Shown here: in pieces, positions 50,747 to 63,443 of the stretch
Numbering within the stretch: position 1 is the first letter of the stretch
Layout of the letters: each line of letters opens with the position of its first letter
From: Amoebidium appalachense
Taxonomy: Eukaryota > Ichthyosporea
Assembly: GCA_963693365.1 (NCBI GenBank)
Contig: CAVNZM010000002.1
Location: 5,704,001 to 5,768,000 of the forward strand
Direction: 5' to 3'
Length of the DNA: 64,000 nucleotides
The notes under the pieces: model-generated
What the model saw: only the letters and a program-made list of their open reading frames with translations
What the model was told of the DNA's origin: nothing
Databases searched by the model: none
Position numbers and translations under genes: made by a program

Positions 50747-52682
50747 CGCTAAATAACAGTAGCTGTTTGACTAACCTCGTTTTTGAGCACGGTTTAGGAA
50801 TCTCCTTTTCGTTTAAAAGGGCAAGCGAAAAAAAAAAAAAAAGGTTAGCAGGTCTCCCCTGCCTTTCGAAACACAAACTGGTTAACCGGGGTTAAATGTA
50901 GCGAGTAGAATGGGCTATGTGAGTTTAACCGGCAGCTAGCCACGTGCAGAACTTGAAGCTTTGGGCAGCTTGGTTCGACGCAAGGTATACGGCTTGTCAC
51001 AAGAGAATCTAGATGCCAAACCATGGTAACGTTCTGCAGTTCTGTTACGTATCAGCTAACTGGAGCTACAAACCTTATATTCGAGTATATGCACTGAAAG
51101 CCGCTTGAAAAAGTCACCCGGCGGCCGAGAGCGCTTGCCATGGCCGTTGGCTGTTCGTCCAGGAAGGCATCGCATTCAACGGTCACATTCCATTTAAGAT
51201 CTACTGGACAATGATTGGTGAAGAAGGCATCCGCTGGAATGTCATCTCATTAGTGACCAGCATCGGAGCAAGATGACGATTCCATATCTTCCAGCATCTT
51301 GAAAAACAATAAATGCTGTTAGTAATTCGCTGAGTCAATAGAGAATAAATAGGAAACTTCTTATGTGATATTTAGAATCACTGAAAGCGTTTTCAATGCA
51401 TGTAAACCTTAATTTTTTAGGTTCTTCGTCTCCAAAGGCTTGGTAAGACTCCCTGAGTAAGATCTGGGTAATCATTTCGATTCCCGGGATGCAGTAACAT
51501 TTGGTTGGTCCAAAGCGCATCACGAGATAAAATTTATACCAACTTACGTAAGGCGGTTACGTTTCAGTCGCCTCTGTGTGTGCTCTCCCGTGCTGTGTCC
51601 AAAGGGCACCGTTCGTTCCGTGCCTTTTCCTTTCCCCCCAGGCTTTGTCCCGAAAAAGGGTGAGGATTCCGGCCCCATCAACGCCCATCCTAGGGAATCC
51701 ACGTCAGGACAATGCAAACGGACGAGTTTTTAGCGATAGGCTACTTTTCCTTTAGAATTTTTCTCGGTTTTCGTAGGTGGTACCTGTAAGCGATAAGAGT
51801 AGCGAGCGATGTACCGCGGAACGTACCGAGGATAGGGTAGACGATGCCCATCACAGGGATCGATTATCATCCAGGGAATCCAGAGTATCCGGCCGGAATC
51901 CGAGCGGAAGGAACACCCAAAGGCATCATGGCTACAGGAAAAAACGGAGAGGACGAAGTTAACTGCACGGACTGCTATTCACAGCGATAGGGAGGGCATA
52001 TATATGTATAAATATTTTGTCAACTGCCCGGAGATCCATGTTGCAATGGCCGGTCATGACGATTATCATTCAACGTTGTTGTTCTGTAGAACGCTTCCAG
52101 CAACGTTATTATAGTATTCGGGATTGCGCACAGCCTTCTGTTCGTCTGGCAGTAAAGTAAATCCGGGGACATTCATCAATGCTGCGCCCGCAGTGTTTCA
52201 CCTACCATGCTTTCGACTTTTTTTTTTTTTTTTATGCAGCAACTTTTTCCATGCTTTCCGGTAGTTTGTTGGATTCTTCTAAGTGCACATTTTCTAATCC
52301 AATGACGAGGGCCGTAAAACAACAGTTCAGTTCACCACCAGCAGGCACTACATCGACAATTTTTTAGACGGAGGTTGTGGGAACCAGTGGAGGGATATGG
52401 CACGAAGAGCTGGATCGGTATGATGTTGTGCAAGCGGCACCGGAGTGATTATGAACTTTCACTAGTTCAGTTCACGCACCACGTTCCATTCACCACTGAG
52501 ACGCACCACCATTCAAATAGCCGATAGAGGAGAACTTGAAAAGTTAGCTGGTTGACTGCTGGGGAGTGGAAGTCACGACGGCATAGCCTGGACGGCATGA
52601 TACATCACTGTTAGGTTGGGAAGGAGAGTTGAACACGGGACGGAGGGCAGTTGTGCTGATCTATTGCATTCCAGCCGCAGCC
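50747..52682. other. Divergent promoter region upstream of RPL9
   Basis: About 1.9 kb almost free of simple repeats, apart from an A run at 50828-50843 and a T run at 52219-52233. Open frames are short and random-looking. The segment probably holds the promoters of RPL9 (rightward) and of the tentative gene at 50.1-50.7 kb (leftward). No TATA box or tract typical of ribosomal protein promoters could be assigned with confidence. Confidence 0.6.
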
Positions 52683-55640
52683 ATGAAGACCATCCTGGGA
52701 ACGCAGAACCTCAACATTCCCGACAATGTGACGGTCACCGTCAAGTCGCGGAAGGTCACCGTCACGGGTCCCCGTGGCGAGCTGAGCCGCGAGTTCAAGG
52801 TGTGCATGTGCCCTTATGTGAATGTGCCCGTTTATTTATTGAGTTTTGTTGGGGGGGGGGGGGGGGGTTGCCCCAGCGAGTGGGTATTTCTTTCTTTTCC
52901 GGACCATATCGCTGGCTCTGTTGTGGAGCGTGTGAGTGCTGAAGGTTGTGCTGTTTGCTTTCTGCACAACTTGCATGCTTGTCCTTTCCGTGTTGACACA
53001 TCATCCCGCTACTCGGTTGTCCTTGTTCACTGGTGTCATCAAGACGGTCGAGCTCTTTTTCACAGAATCCTGCTGACATGGCTTCCCTGCAGCACCTGAA
53101 CCTCGAGCTCAGGATGCTGAACCCCAGAAAGCTCCGTGTGGACGTCTGGTTCGGCAAGCGCAAGGACCTCGCCTGCGTGCGCACCATCTGCAGTCACATC
53201 AAGAACATGATCAAGGGTGTGACCGTGGTAAGTACCAGGGGACACACGCGCACACACGCAGGTGCAGATACAGGTACAGGTACCATGTTGGTGCCGTGTG
53301 CAGGTAGCAGAGTGAGTTGTGACGTCCACCGAGCTGTAATGTTTTGCAAAGCGGATTGGATCGTCGTGCTTTTTTCGTGAACAGAACGGATACAAGAGAC
53401 GTTACAGGACGGTTACCATGGCAATGCTACTGAGTGGTGGAGCTGATGACGAGTGAACAACATTCAACCGTGTCATCACGTGTGGATTTAGTAGAAACGA
53501 TTACTGGGACGGTGTCGGAGCAATGGACTAGTGTTTTTACCTCGGACGGGCAGGTTTGAAGATGAGGCAAGACTGGGTGGTGTGTTGGAAGGAGCGACTC
53601 TGTGGTTGGCAAATGGACCCCTCAGTGGTTCCCTGGTGGGGGAGCAGTCTGGTCAGTCACGTGATCTGCGCAACACCCCGTCGTCAGTGTAGAGATGGAA
53701 TTTTTCCCGTTCCGTTTTCTCGGGAACTTTCGTGGTTTTGGCATCCTTTTAGGTCGAGTCTGTGCCATCCCAATAGTTATGGGGAATTTTGTTGTTTTGG
53801 GAGAGGAAGGAGATTGATTGGGAGATGAGGGAGGGAAGGCACCAAGATATGTGTGCATTCGGAAGAAATCGTCGGATTGCCCTGGTTGGGGCACCTCTGT
53901 GAAATCCAAACAAGTGCCATCATTACCTATTGCCTGATTGGGCTGTTTAATGGGTAATTTATTAGGGGGGTTTAGAAGCTGTCGGCAGTGAAGGTCACGG
54001 AGGGAGTTCATGTGGGACTTTCGGGGGAGGGATGGGGGTATGTAGGTCTCTGGGGAGTGCTGGGTTGGCTTTTCTCATATGTGCCGTGTTTGTGCGTGCA
54101 GGGCTACAAGTACAAGATGAAGTACGTGTATGCGCATTTCCCCATCAACGTGAACATTGCCGACGACAAGAAGAACGTGGAGATCCGCAACTTCTTGGGT
54201 GAGCGTGTGACCCGCTACGTCGAGATGCTGCCCGGTGTCAAGGTCGACTTTGCCGGGAAGGACGAGCTTGAGCTCCAGGTCTGTGCTTGCACTTTTGCGC
54301 CCTGGGGGGGGGGGGGGGGGTGCGTGCATTTTGGGGAGGGGGAGGTTGTGCTCCTAAGGATGTGTGTGTGCACACTGATTGGTGTATGTGTGCAGCGGCG
54401 GGGTTTCGTGTTGGAGCTGGTCTAGGTTTGTGCTTGTGGGGTTGCGCCTCGTTTGTGGGGGGGTGGGTGGTGCTTTTGTGTGGGCGTAATGTGCCTGTAC
54501 TGACGTATACCGGCATGTTAGCGGTGGGTGGGTGCGGCTAAGGGTATGTGTGTGCATGTGGTGGTGAGTGTTCCACGTGAATATGCACAACAGTAGGCTT
54601 GTGTATGTTGTCTGTGTGGTTGTATGGGTTGTGTTCACATGTGTGCTCTGGTGGGCATATGACTGCAACGCACGTGACTGTTGGCCATGTGGGTTCTTTT
54701 GGGGGGGAGGGGAGGTTGGTGTGTCTGGGTTGAATGATGGTGTGTTAGGATGCTCGTGTGTTGTGTTTTAGGGAAGCATCAGTGATGGGATAAGTGTTTG
54801 GGATAGGTGGGTGGGTGTCGGCGCCGTGTGAGGGAAACATTCATGTATCTCTGGGTTGACGTCGTGTGCATTCATTTTTTCACGTGTGACTGGAGGAGGA
54901 TGGATGGGGTTCTCTGGGGTACATGCCCTATTGGTTCACATTTGTCGGGATAAAGGCAGGTGCACATGTATGGGTGGTGGTTGCGTGTATAGTAGGGATG
55001 AGGTGTGTGGACCTGGAAGCATGGAAGTCCACCTGTGGGGATATGGGGGGCCTGCCTGCTGTTTGGAAAGGGGAGGGTGCAGGAATACTCAGCATGGTTA
55101 ATGGTGGGGAGTGTTGTTGGTGTGAGTTACTATTGTTGGTACCACTGAACAACAGACGGTTGTGGCTGGGAATCATCGGGGGGAGGGGCAAGTGGTATGG
55201 TAGTTCTGTCTGCAGCAGAAAGTTGCTGTATTATATCTTAAACGTTTGTGACAGGAATTTGTGTTTTTGATTTTTTTTTTTGGGGGGGGGGGGGGTAATG
55301 AACTGATGAGAAAGGTGTGGTGTCATGAGCACTGTCAGTGGTGTCTGCGTGATGGGGGAGTGGGGTTTTACTTGAATCTGACGTGAGCACCTGTATGGTG
55401 TATTTTCTCTTTGGGGGTTTTTTTTTTGGGGGGGGGGGGGAGGCGAGGCGAGGAGGGGTGATCTTGATGACCCGAAGTCATTGTGTGCTGAGCGTCACGT
55501 ACGTGCAGGGTAACGACCTTGAGTTGGTGTCGCGCTCTGCTGCGCTCATCCAGCAGTCCGTGCTTGTGCGCAACAAGGATATCCGTAAGTTCCTGGACGG
55601 TATCTACGTGTCCGAGCGCAGCACCGTGGTTGCCGAGTAA
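52683..55640 (+). CDS. RPL9: 60S ribosomal protein L9 (uL6), 4 exons
   Basis: Large-subunit protein uL6, bound to rRNA near the sarcin-ricin loop and the stalk base of the cytosolic ribosome. Exons: 52683-52799, 53066-53227, 54102-54278, 55509-55640 (TAA); all introns are phase 0 and GT-AG, giving 195 residues, the normal length. Signatures: [115 protein letters not shown], and [20 protein letters not shown]. The start sits in a good Kozak-type context (CAGCCATGA). Compared with other genes here its introns are poorer in long homopolymers, and its codons are strongly biased to C or G at third positions, as expected for a highly expressed gene. Confidence 0.98.
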
Positions 55641-55645
55641 ATAAA
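55640..55645 (+). terminator. Polyadenylation signal overlapping the RPL9 stop codon
   Basis: AATAAA begins at the last base of the TAA stop. Such tight spacing implies a very short 3' UTR if it is used. Confidence 0.5.
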
Positions 55646-55974
55646 CCGCTCAGCGCATGACTGCAGCCAGCATTGGTGTGCTCGGTGAGCAGCAGGAATG
55701 AATGAACACGCGGCCAAGTGTGCAGGGTGCTCACCTGCCTTTGGGGGGGGGGGGGTTTCATGACACAGGGGGTGTTTGTGCAAGCAGTGGTATTCATGCT
55801 GATGGACTACATCGTAACAGAGACGCTCATAGTCTATGTTTAATCACACTTGCTCAACGGCTCTCTCATATTAGTGGTACAGGGATGGTGGACATGTGTC
55901 ACTGTTTGTTGTTCCCTTCTCTGTGTGACTGTGCCACCGTGTTTATCTATGCATGTATGGGTGCTGGAGGGGGG

Positions 55975-56042
55975 GTAAATGGGGAGATGGCCTCAGATTG
56001 GGGGGGTGGGTGGATCCAATCTGAGGCCATCTCCCCATTTAC
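55975..56042. repeat. Perfect 26-bp inverted repeat with 16-base loop
   Basis: GTAAATGGGGAGATGGCCTC plus AGATTG at 55975-56000 pairs exactly with 56017-56042; the loop is G-rich (GGGGGGTGGGTGGATC). A family-A copy starts immediately after the right arm. Confidence 0.95.
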
Positions 56043-56162
56043 TATGCATACTTTTTATGTATGGTTTGCACTCTGCATCGTGTTGTCCATTGTTCATATG
56101 TACTTCGTTCTAATTATAATTATGACTCTTTCAAACCCCCCGGGGGGGGGGGGGGGGGGGGG
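56038..56162 (+). repeat. Family-A repeat copy with C-run to G-run junction
   Basis: TACTATGCATACTTTTTATG, TATGGTTTGCACTCTGCATC, GTGTTGTCCATTGTTCATAT, GTACTTCGTTCTAATTATAA, then CTTTCAAACCCCCC. Unlike other copies, the C run switches directly to a G run. Confidence 0.8.
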
Positions 56163-56164
56163 AT

Positions 56165-56246
56165 TCAATTGAGAGTCTGTGTGACACTGTACATGTGTGG
56201 CTGCCGCGAGGGGGGGAGTCCAAGGGGGAGGCTCAGACTCAATTGA
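56165..56246. repeat. Near-perfect 13-15-bp inverted repeat
   Basis: TCAATTGAGAGTCTG at 56165-56179 pairs with CAGACTCAATTGA at 56234-56246, allowing a 2-base bulge. Confidence 0.75.
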
Positions 56247-56503
56247 TAGTCCGTAGTCACTACGTGGCCGTTTTCGTCATCGTCCCCTCGAGCCGAGCCT
56301 TTTCCCTCCGTGTGTGTCGAGTGCCTGGATGGTTGTTGTACATGTAACTACATTCAAACTGTGTGCACTTGTAAGGAAGACCACGTGGCAGTTTGCCACC
56401 AACCCATGTGTACATCCCCGCGGGGGGGGGGGGGGGGCGCAAAAGGGGAAAAACTCTATGCTAATGGCATGTTTTATGTTGGGCGCTCACTTTAAGGCTT
56501 TGT

Positions 56504-56623
56504 ATGACTGCTATGAAAATTTGGGGGTCTGAGTGTACGTACATGACTGCAATGAAAATTTGGGGGTCTGAGTGTACGTACATGACTGCCATGAAAATTT
56601 GGGGGTCTGAGTGTACGTACATG
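56504..56623 (+). repeat. 39-bp tandem repeat, three copies
   Basis: Copies start at 56504, 56543 and 56582 with ATGACTGC(T/A/C)ATGAAAATT and continue TGGGGGTCTGAGTGTACGTA. They differ essentially at one position, so the array is young. Confidence 0.95.
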
Positions 56624-56815
56624 CGGGGTAGCAAATTGGATATCAGGGGGACACAGTGTGACAGTTGCACGTGTATGCCACATTTGAAATATCAAGTCAA
56701 TAACTCGGTGCTGGCATGTGCAAGGTATGTTGGTAGTAGATACACTAGTACATGGACAATGAAGACCGATTGCAATTGTCACGGTTACCCAATCTTTGGA
56801 ACATGTATTGGATCA

Positions 56816-56943
56816 TTGATATGCATCTATAATTGGGCACTAAAAAGGTTCAACCCCTGCCCAATCCCCCTTACCCACTAACTTTGAACCTTTTTAGTGC
56901 CCAATTATAGATGCATATCAAAGTTAGTGGGTAAGGGGGATTG
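56816..56943. repeat. Two interleaved perfect inverted repeats (order A-B-A'-B')
   Basis: Arms A 56816-56853 and A' 56884-56921 are exact reverse complements (38 bp; core TATGCATCTATAATTGGGCA). Arms B 56862-56887 and B' 56918-56943 are also exact (26 bp; core CCCCCTTACCCACTAACTTT). The arms alternate and overlap by four bases, a pseudoknot-type order. Confidence 0.95.
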
Positions 56944-57104
56944 TGCAGGGGACCGTCCCGGAAACAGTGAACGGAAGAGGGTGTGGGGCAGCTACCAGAG
57001 GGCCTCGGGGAGGACAACTCCTTCAGGCCACTACCATGGCCACTATACCAATTAATATTCAATTGCATGTGTACCCTGGCCAGAGAAAGTTTCGTGTCTG
57101 CAAG

Positions 57105-57505
57105 GGCCCAACCACATTGTTGACTCTGCCGAAATATATTCTGCAAAAGCAGAACTATTCTGCCAACGTTTCGTTGAGATTTACGGCTAAGTCTTTAAGT
57201 TAGCAGATTTTATATATCATAATATCTTGCTAGCGATAGCGCTATGAGCAGAATTATTCTGCTTTTCGCCAAGTCCGAGAATTCTGCTGCCGTAATCAGA
57301 ATAATTCTTTTTGCGGAACGTTTTGCAGAATAATTCTATTAGAAGCTGGGTGATTAAGCTTTAAGCAGAATAATTCTGTTTTTTGAAAATAGTTCTGCTT
57401 CTTCTGAGAATAGTTCTGCTTTTGCAAATTTAATCTGCTTTAATTCTGCTTTAGCAGAATATTGCTGCTCAGAGCAAGTTGAGGCTCTGCCGATGTGGTT
57501 GGGCC
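57105..57505. mobile_element. Non-coding element with inverted ends and repeated palindromic motif
   Basis: GGCCCAACCACAT at 57105-57117 and its exact reverse complement ATGTGGTTGGGCC at 57493-57505 bound about 400 bases. The interior carries several copies of the palindrome GCAGAATAATTCTGC and half-sites (for example near 57152, 57249, 57327 and 57365, and decayed ones up to 57470). No coding frame. Size and inverted ends suggest a MITE, but a target-site duplication was not found. Confidence 0.55.
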
Positions 57506-57914
57506 GTAGTCAACACAACGTTGACTGCGGCACCAAGAGTGAGGCCCATAGGCCTATGTAGGGGCACCACCGTCTCGGATGCACGAGAAAATTCACGTTT
57601 ACCCTACCAGAATAGTGCACTTGAGCAATATGCCATACCGTAGTGGCCACACGCAAAACCATCAATACAATTAGCTACCGTAATTACGGTGAGCGCACCT
57701 CACTAGACTTTTAATAAAAGTCCTTACCAGCATGCGCACAATGAACTATGTAGAACTTTTTTGATTTTGAAACGTGGAGCTCGAGGGGGATATATGGCGT
57801 AAATCCTTTTTCTTTTTTTTTACTATGATAATGGATTTTATTTCGACCGGGGCATTAGACAGGGCGTAGATCGGAGGGGGGGGGATCCACCGGCCTCCGG
57901 TTGGCGGAGATCTA

Positions 57915-57917
<3 letters not shown>

Positions 57918-57957
<40 letters not shown>
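57918..57957 (+). repeat. Long G run
   Basis: About 40 uninterrupted G residues in non-coding sequence, complemented 180 bases later by the C run of about 43 at 58132-58175. Confidence 0.9.
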
Positions 57958-57960
<3 letters not shown>

Positions 57961-58129
57961 CACCACCCAGAGAGGGCCCACTTTTAAAAATGACTTATGA
58001 TTATGTAAGCCTGTATATGTAACAGTTGGATATCAACTTGAAAGCATTATGGTATTGGCACTTTCTATAGCCTGCAGTGTATCTAATACTCAACAGGCTC
58101 TGTGACCTGCTTACACTAGCTAGGCATCC

Positions 58130-58186
<57 letters not shown>

Positions 58187-58610
58187 AAAAATAAAAAAAA
58201 TAAACACTCATACTACACACACAAGCGGGCATATTCCTACACACACACACACGCGCGCGCGCGCGCGCGCCAGTGCGCAGGCGCGCATGCACACACACAA
58301 ACACGTACCACACAGACAAACGTACACTTTTTTTTCTTTTAACAGACAGCCAGCTGCAGGAGAAAAACAAAATCATAACTCGTGTGTGCGTACCACGCAG
58401 GCATGCACACATGCATCACTGGCACCTACGCACATGTACACATGCGCACACGGACACAACACACGCACGTGGCTCTTGGGCACGCTCACAGACCGCCGTA
58501 GGGTAATATATGCTATTCTTTGTGGTGGCCGCATGATGATGCACGCGCGCACACGAGGCACACATTCTGAATCCCTTTTTTCTCTCTCACTGATTTCTCC
58601 TCTTTCTGTA

Positions 58611-58663
<53 letters not shown>

Positions 58664-59875
58664 ACACACACACACCCTTCTCTCTCCGGATCCGCGTAAT
58701 CTCTCTGGCCCAAATCGTTATCATCTGGACCATGCATCATGCGTCGTCATGCACGTATCACCAACAACAAAACTTAAATACAAACTTTAACACACATATT
58801 ACACAATACAACACACAATACAACACACATGTCACGAGAGGCACATGCATGCACGTCTGTGCTTGAAACGTAAATGCCTACACACACACACACACGCACA
58901 GACAAACACACCAGATACACACATGCACCGTTACACCATACACACATACACACGCCTTCTTCTTTGGCACACAGCACACACGTGAAATGCCATGTAAATT
59001 CGCACAATCTTACTCATTGCGTCCACACAGCTTGCACATGTGGCAAGACTGCGTTTACTCGCACAGGTCACTACAGTGATTAGCACTGCCGATTTTGGAA
59101 TGTATTGCGCATCATACGGTACATGCGGTCAAACACACCCACCTTAATAACTGATACATACATACGTTCACACTCACCCACTTGCAATTGTACATGGCAC
59201 ACAAGTCGCAGACACACACACACACACACACGCACATGTTGTGCCTGATAGCTCTGCCCCAATCAAGAATTGAAGCATTGTTTAATACGAAGGGAAGAGG
59301 CCCCTGTTTTTGATGGTGTTGGAGTGAGAGGGGTCAACGGGAGGGGTAGCCAAGGGGGAGGCGGGGGGAGGGGGGGAGGGGGTGGGGGAAGGGAAGGGGG
59401 CGAGCCTCCAAGAAACAATGTCATGGAGCGAGAGGTGCGCGCCACGATCGGCAGGCCTTGGGAGCCATCTGCCTCCCCGCCCCGGGGATGGAGAGAGGGC
59501 CCCTCCCCACCGACCCTCGCTCGGAGGTAGGGTTGGGGGGAAGGACTCACCATCCCTGCGGCCAGCTAGTATTTTTATTTTATTTTATTTTTTATTTTTT
59601 TTTGAGGGAAGGGTGGGGGGGGGGGGAAGAGAGACCACCAGGGGGGACCTCAATATTTACTACTGCCCGTGCACCCAACCAACTTTGAGCCGTAAATACG
59701 TACATAGAGGTCACTCAATTTCAACAGGTAAATTCGGGTGTAGTATCTCATGAAGGTTTCTGCGCTGTAGGACAACTTATCTGATTTACCCCCCCCCCCC
59801 CCCCCCTGCCCGCTCCTGACCTGTGGGTCCTTTATCTGGCCTGGGGGAGGTGCTTTTTTTCCTTTTTCTTCTTTC

Positions 59876-60219
<344 letters not shown>

Positions 60220-60529
60220 AGGGGAACAAACCACGCGCCGTCCACCGTCACACGGACACATACATTCACACATTGTGATACACAAACGCACACGTGATAC
60301 ACCACACACACAAAAGCATCCAGTGACAAAAAAGCACAAATTCACGTGTACGCATAGATGTGCACATATTTTTGCACAGAAAGGTGTATAATGGGCGGGG
60401 TATTTATTTAGGCACGTGTCTGAGCACCGTAGGCCCATAAACCGTTTACCCTTTTCTTACTAAGGCAGTGTGGGACACACACACACATACACACACACAC
60501 ATACACATGCACACACACAAACACACGCG

Positions 60530-60549
60530 CGCGCACACACACACACACA

Positions 60550-60629
<80 letters not shown>

Positions 60630-60686
60630 CGCGCGCGCGCGCACACACACCCACACACAAACACGCGCGCACAAACGCACACACAA
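60530..60686 (+). repeat. (CA)n/(CG)n alternating tract
   Basis: A CA-rich array with two CGCGCGC cores, a potential Z-DNA-forming alternating purine-pyrimidine stretch. Confidence 0.85.
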
Positions 60687-61168
60687 GTTGACTTTTTCGG
60701 TGTATTGATTTTTAATTACAGCAAAACTTTTGGAGAATTTGCTTCAAGCTAATCAGAAAAGAAATATTTCTGCTGCACTTGAACTCGTTTTTTAGTGTGC
60801 ACATGGAAACCTTGCAATCCGGACTCCTCCTGATCCCTCCCCCCCCCCTCCCCCCCCCCCCCCCCCCACACACACACACCACCACCACCACCACCACCCT
60901 TCAACCCCGTTATCTTATTTTCCCGCCAGCCTCGGCTGCGGTAGCCCCTATCTATCGATAGAAAAAAAAAAGTAGGAACATAGAATGATACTTCATTTTT
61001 TTATATTTTTTTTTAAAAAAAAAACCCTAGTTCTTAATATTATTATTATATAGTGAATGACCCCTGTAAACAAGTAAAAAGGTAGGAAGATGAAATATAA
61101 AGCTTAAAAAAGTAGGAACAGGCCTAGGGGCAACCCTCCTAATATTTCTTGGCGTGCACCGGCCGGAT

Positions 61169-61217
61169 TGTGAAGCCACTATTTTGTATTTATGTTTATT
61201 TTTGTTAGTTCTATATG
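61169..61217 (+). repeat. Left inverted flank of the reverse-transcriptase segment
   Basis: TGTGAAGCCACTATTTT, then an AT-rich stretch and TTTTTGTTAGTTCTATATG. The same sequence, with a 6-7-base deletion, occurs in opposite orientation at 63428-63470. Confidence 0.85.
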
Positions 61218-61417
61218 TTTTTGGGGTTTACGCTGTTTACTCGAGGCAAAGAGAACCAGTCTCAGGTATGGGGGGGGGGGTTTTGCTCGGAATATCCCCT
61301 CAGCGGTATATCATGATCACGTACATAGATGTCGGGTGGTGACTATATATCAGGGTTTACTTTCTCTACGAGACACCATAAAGACTACAAGGAGAAATCA
61401 ATTAGTTGGGGTTCCCC

Positions 61418-61418
<1 letters not shown>

Positions 61419-61446
<28 letters not shown>
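61419..61446 (-). repeat. Poly(A) tract downstream of the reverse-transcriptase frame
   Basis: 28 T residues on the plus strand, that is a poly(A) run about 110 bases after the minus-strand stop codon, with a (CA)n tract in between. It is consistent with the 3' end of a retrotransposed copy. Confidence 0.6.
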
Positions 61447-61450
<4 letters not shown>

Positions 61451-61483
61451 GGGCTCCCCCTCGGGACACTCGGTATCAGCTGG

Positions 61484-61520
<37 letters not shown>

Positions 61521-61556
61521 TGTTTGTGTGTGTTTGTGTGTGTGTGTGCGCGTGCG

Positions 61557-63443
61557 CTATAATTTTGTAGTGATGTGTTTCTCAAGCCAATCAATACATC
61601 TAATAAACAGGTCGTAGTTACGCGTGTTTAGTATAAAATCAAGGATGTTGTAATTTACAGGTAGGCTATCTTTCTGGGTGTCTGTTGTGAATGTGACGTG
61701 TGTGTGTTGCGGTATTATGTGGTCTATCAAACTACATTTGGCGATACATGACCGGTTAAACTGGTGTGTGTGTGTGTTGTTTGGGCATGCAAATGATGCC
61801 ACCTTATACTTATTAGATCTCCACTGTATAGCACGTGTACAGTAAAAGCGTGGTAATTGATCAATAATACCATCAGCTAGAGAAAGACCAGTTCTACAGG
61901 AAGGTAATATGTATTTAGGTGTTATACACTTGCGAGTGCCATATTTGGCAATATGGTTGAGGCGGTCAGTATATATAAAACGAGACATAAGGCTTAGTTT
62001 TTCAAGGTGTATGCTTTCATCGGGTCTAGTGTCGTGTGGTATCTTTTTCCATTTGTTATATTGCGTGATTATCTTGTGATTGTGTACATGTTTAATAAGT
62101 AAGTGGCAGTCCAAAGTCACACACACACTATTGCGGGGTTTATTTGTATTTGTGCCCAGGGGAGAAGGGGAGAGAGAGGGGAGGAAAGAGGGGAGAGGTG
62201 AGGAGGGGACAGGTCGGATAGAGAAGAGAGGGTGGGAGGGCAAATACTTCTTTAAGCGGCTTATGTGCTTATTGAATTTCAGCGCGAGATAGGATACTCT
62301 AGCAGCTATTGGGACCAGACCATATATCGAGAGCGTTACAGGCCCAGGTTTACAACAGTTGTTAGATAGAAAGGAGGCAACTTCTGCTTCAAGGAAATTT
62401 GCCAAGGGTTTAAGCGCTCTAGTTCTCTCTTTCTTGATCCAAGCGGCGAGAAGGGGTAAACCATATTCACATGCCGGGAAGACAAAAGTGCGAATAAATG
62501 TAAGTCTAATAGAAGGATGGAGGGGTGTGTCTTTAAAAATATTAGCCGAGAAGAAAGCTAACCGCTTACGAGCCAACTCTACCCTCTTTTCGACCATATG
62601 GGGAAACATAACACCAACAGAATCAACCGGAACACCAAGATATTTGTATTCTGGAACTATAGGTACAGGTTTAGATGATAATGTAAATGTGTGTAAATTG
62701 TTAGCTATATCAGGTACAAGAACACCACATTTGTCTATGTTAAGGATCATAAGGTTTGCCTTGCACCACTCTGACACTACATCGAACAATCTTTGCAGGC
62801 GTCTAGGGGTACGGGCAAGGAGGGACAGATCATCAGCATAGAGAAGTGCAGGCGGAAAGTTATTAATAGGGTCATCGTTTTCGGCGTAAATCTTGACAGC
62901 CAAATCATCTATAAATAGGTTAAACAAAAAGGGGCTAAGCAATGAACCCTGCAAGAGACCTCTAGTACGAGCAAAACCATATGAAAGATGCCCATTAACC
63001 ACAGCTCTACCATAGGTTTGAGACAAGAGTGCTTCTAACAGAACACCAATGCAGTGTGGTACACCCCGTGCAGCAAGCTTTTCCCATAGGAGACCAGGGG
63101 AGACAGAATCGTAAGCAGTTTTCCAATCAATAAAGCCAGCATATTGTGCACCAACTTGCATAGAATCGTGCAGTGCCATTATTTGAACATAACATGAATT
63201 GTTTTTACGAAAAGCGGATTGGCATGGGTGTATGTGAAGAATAGATTGAAACCTAGGGTGATGTGCAAATAACCTAAGTAAGCAAGCTTCAAAGAATCTA
63301 CGAACAACCTGGGTTAGTGTAATGGGGCGAAAGGATGATATGGGGCCCTCAGAGTCCTTCTTAACTATGGGGATCACTATTTGCGTGCCGATTATGTATT
63401 CGTGTTTATAACCGGCACGTAAAAAATCATATAGAACTAACAA
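61557..63443 (-). mobile_element. Truncated non-LTR-type reverse transcriptase frame
   Basis: An uninterrupted minus-strand frame of about 628 codons encodes a reverse transcriptase of the LINE/non-LTR kind: finger motif GPISSFRPITLTQVVRRFFE, palm motif FIDWKTAYDSV, RGLLQGSLLSPFLFNLFIDD, the catalytic LLYADDLSLLART (YADD near residues 202-205), and the thumb region KYLGVPVDSVG. About 400 further residues of unassigned C-terminal sequence end at TAA/61557. The frame has no ATG at its 5' end; it opens just inside an inverted repeat after a stop, and the first ATG is inside the RT domain. No endonuclease domain lies upstream in the window, so the copy is 5'-truncated or rearranged. The intact frame implies recent insertion. 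Confidence 0.9.

Noticed and set aside
51335-51962. Two ~60-codon frames in the region upstream of RPL9
   Set aside because: Mixed codon use, no homology recognised, no splice partners.
53228-54101. Possible C/D-box snoRNA in RPL9 intron 2 (TGATGA near 53444)
   Set aside because: RPL introns often host snoRNAs, but no matching D box and terminal stem could be found.
59270-59530. Plus-strand frame with VMEREVRATIGRPWEPSASP
   Set aside because: Only about 40 residues are free of low complexity, with no convincing splice partners; could be an exon but cannot be supported.
60721-60795. Possible exon after ATTACAG ([20 protein letters not shown] then stop)
   Set aside because: Short, AT-rich and without partner exons.
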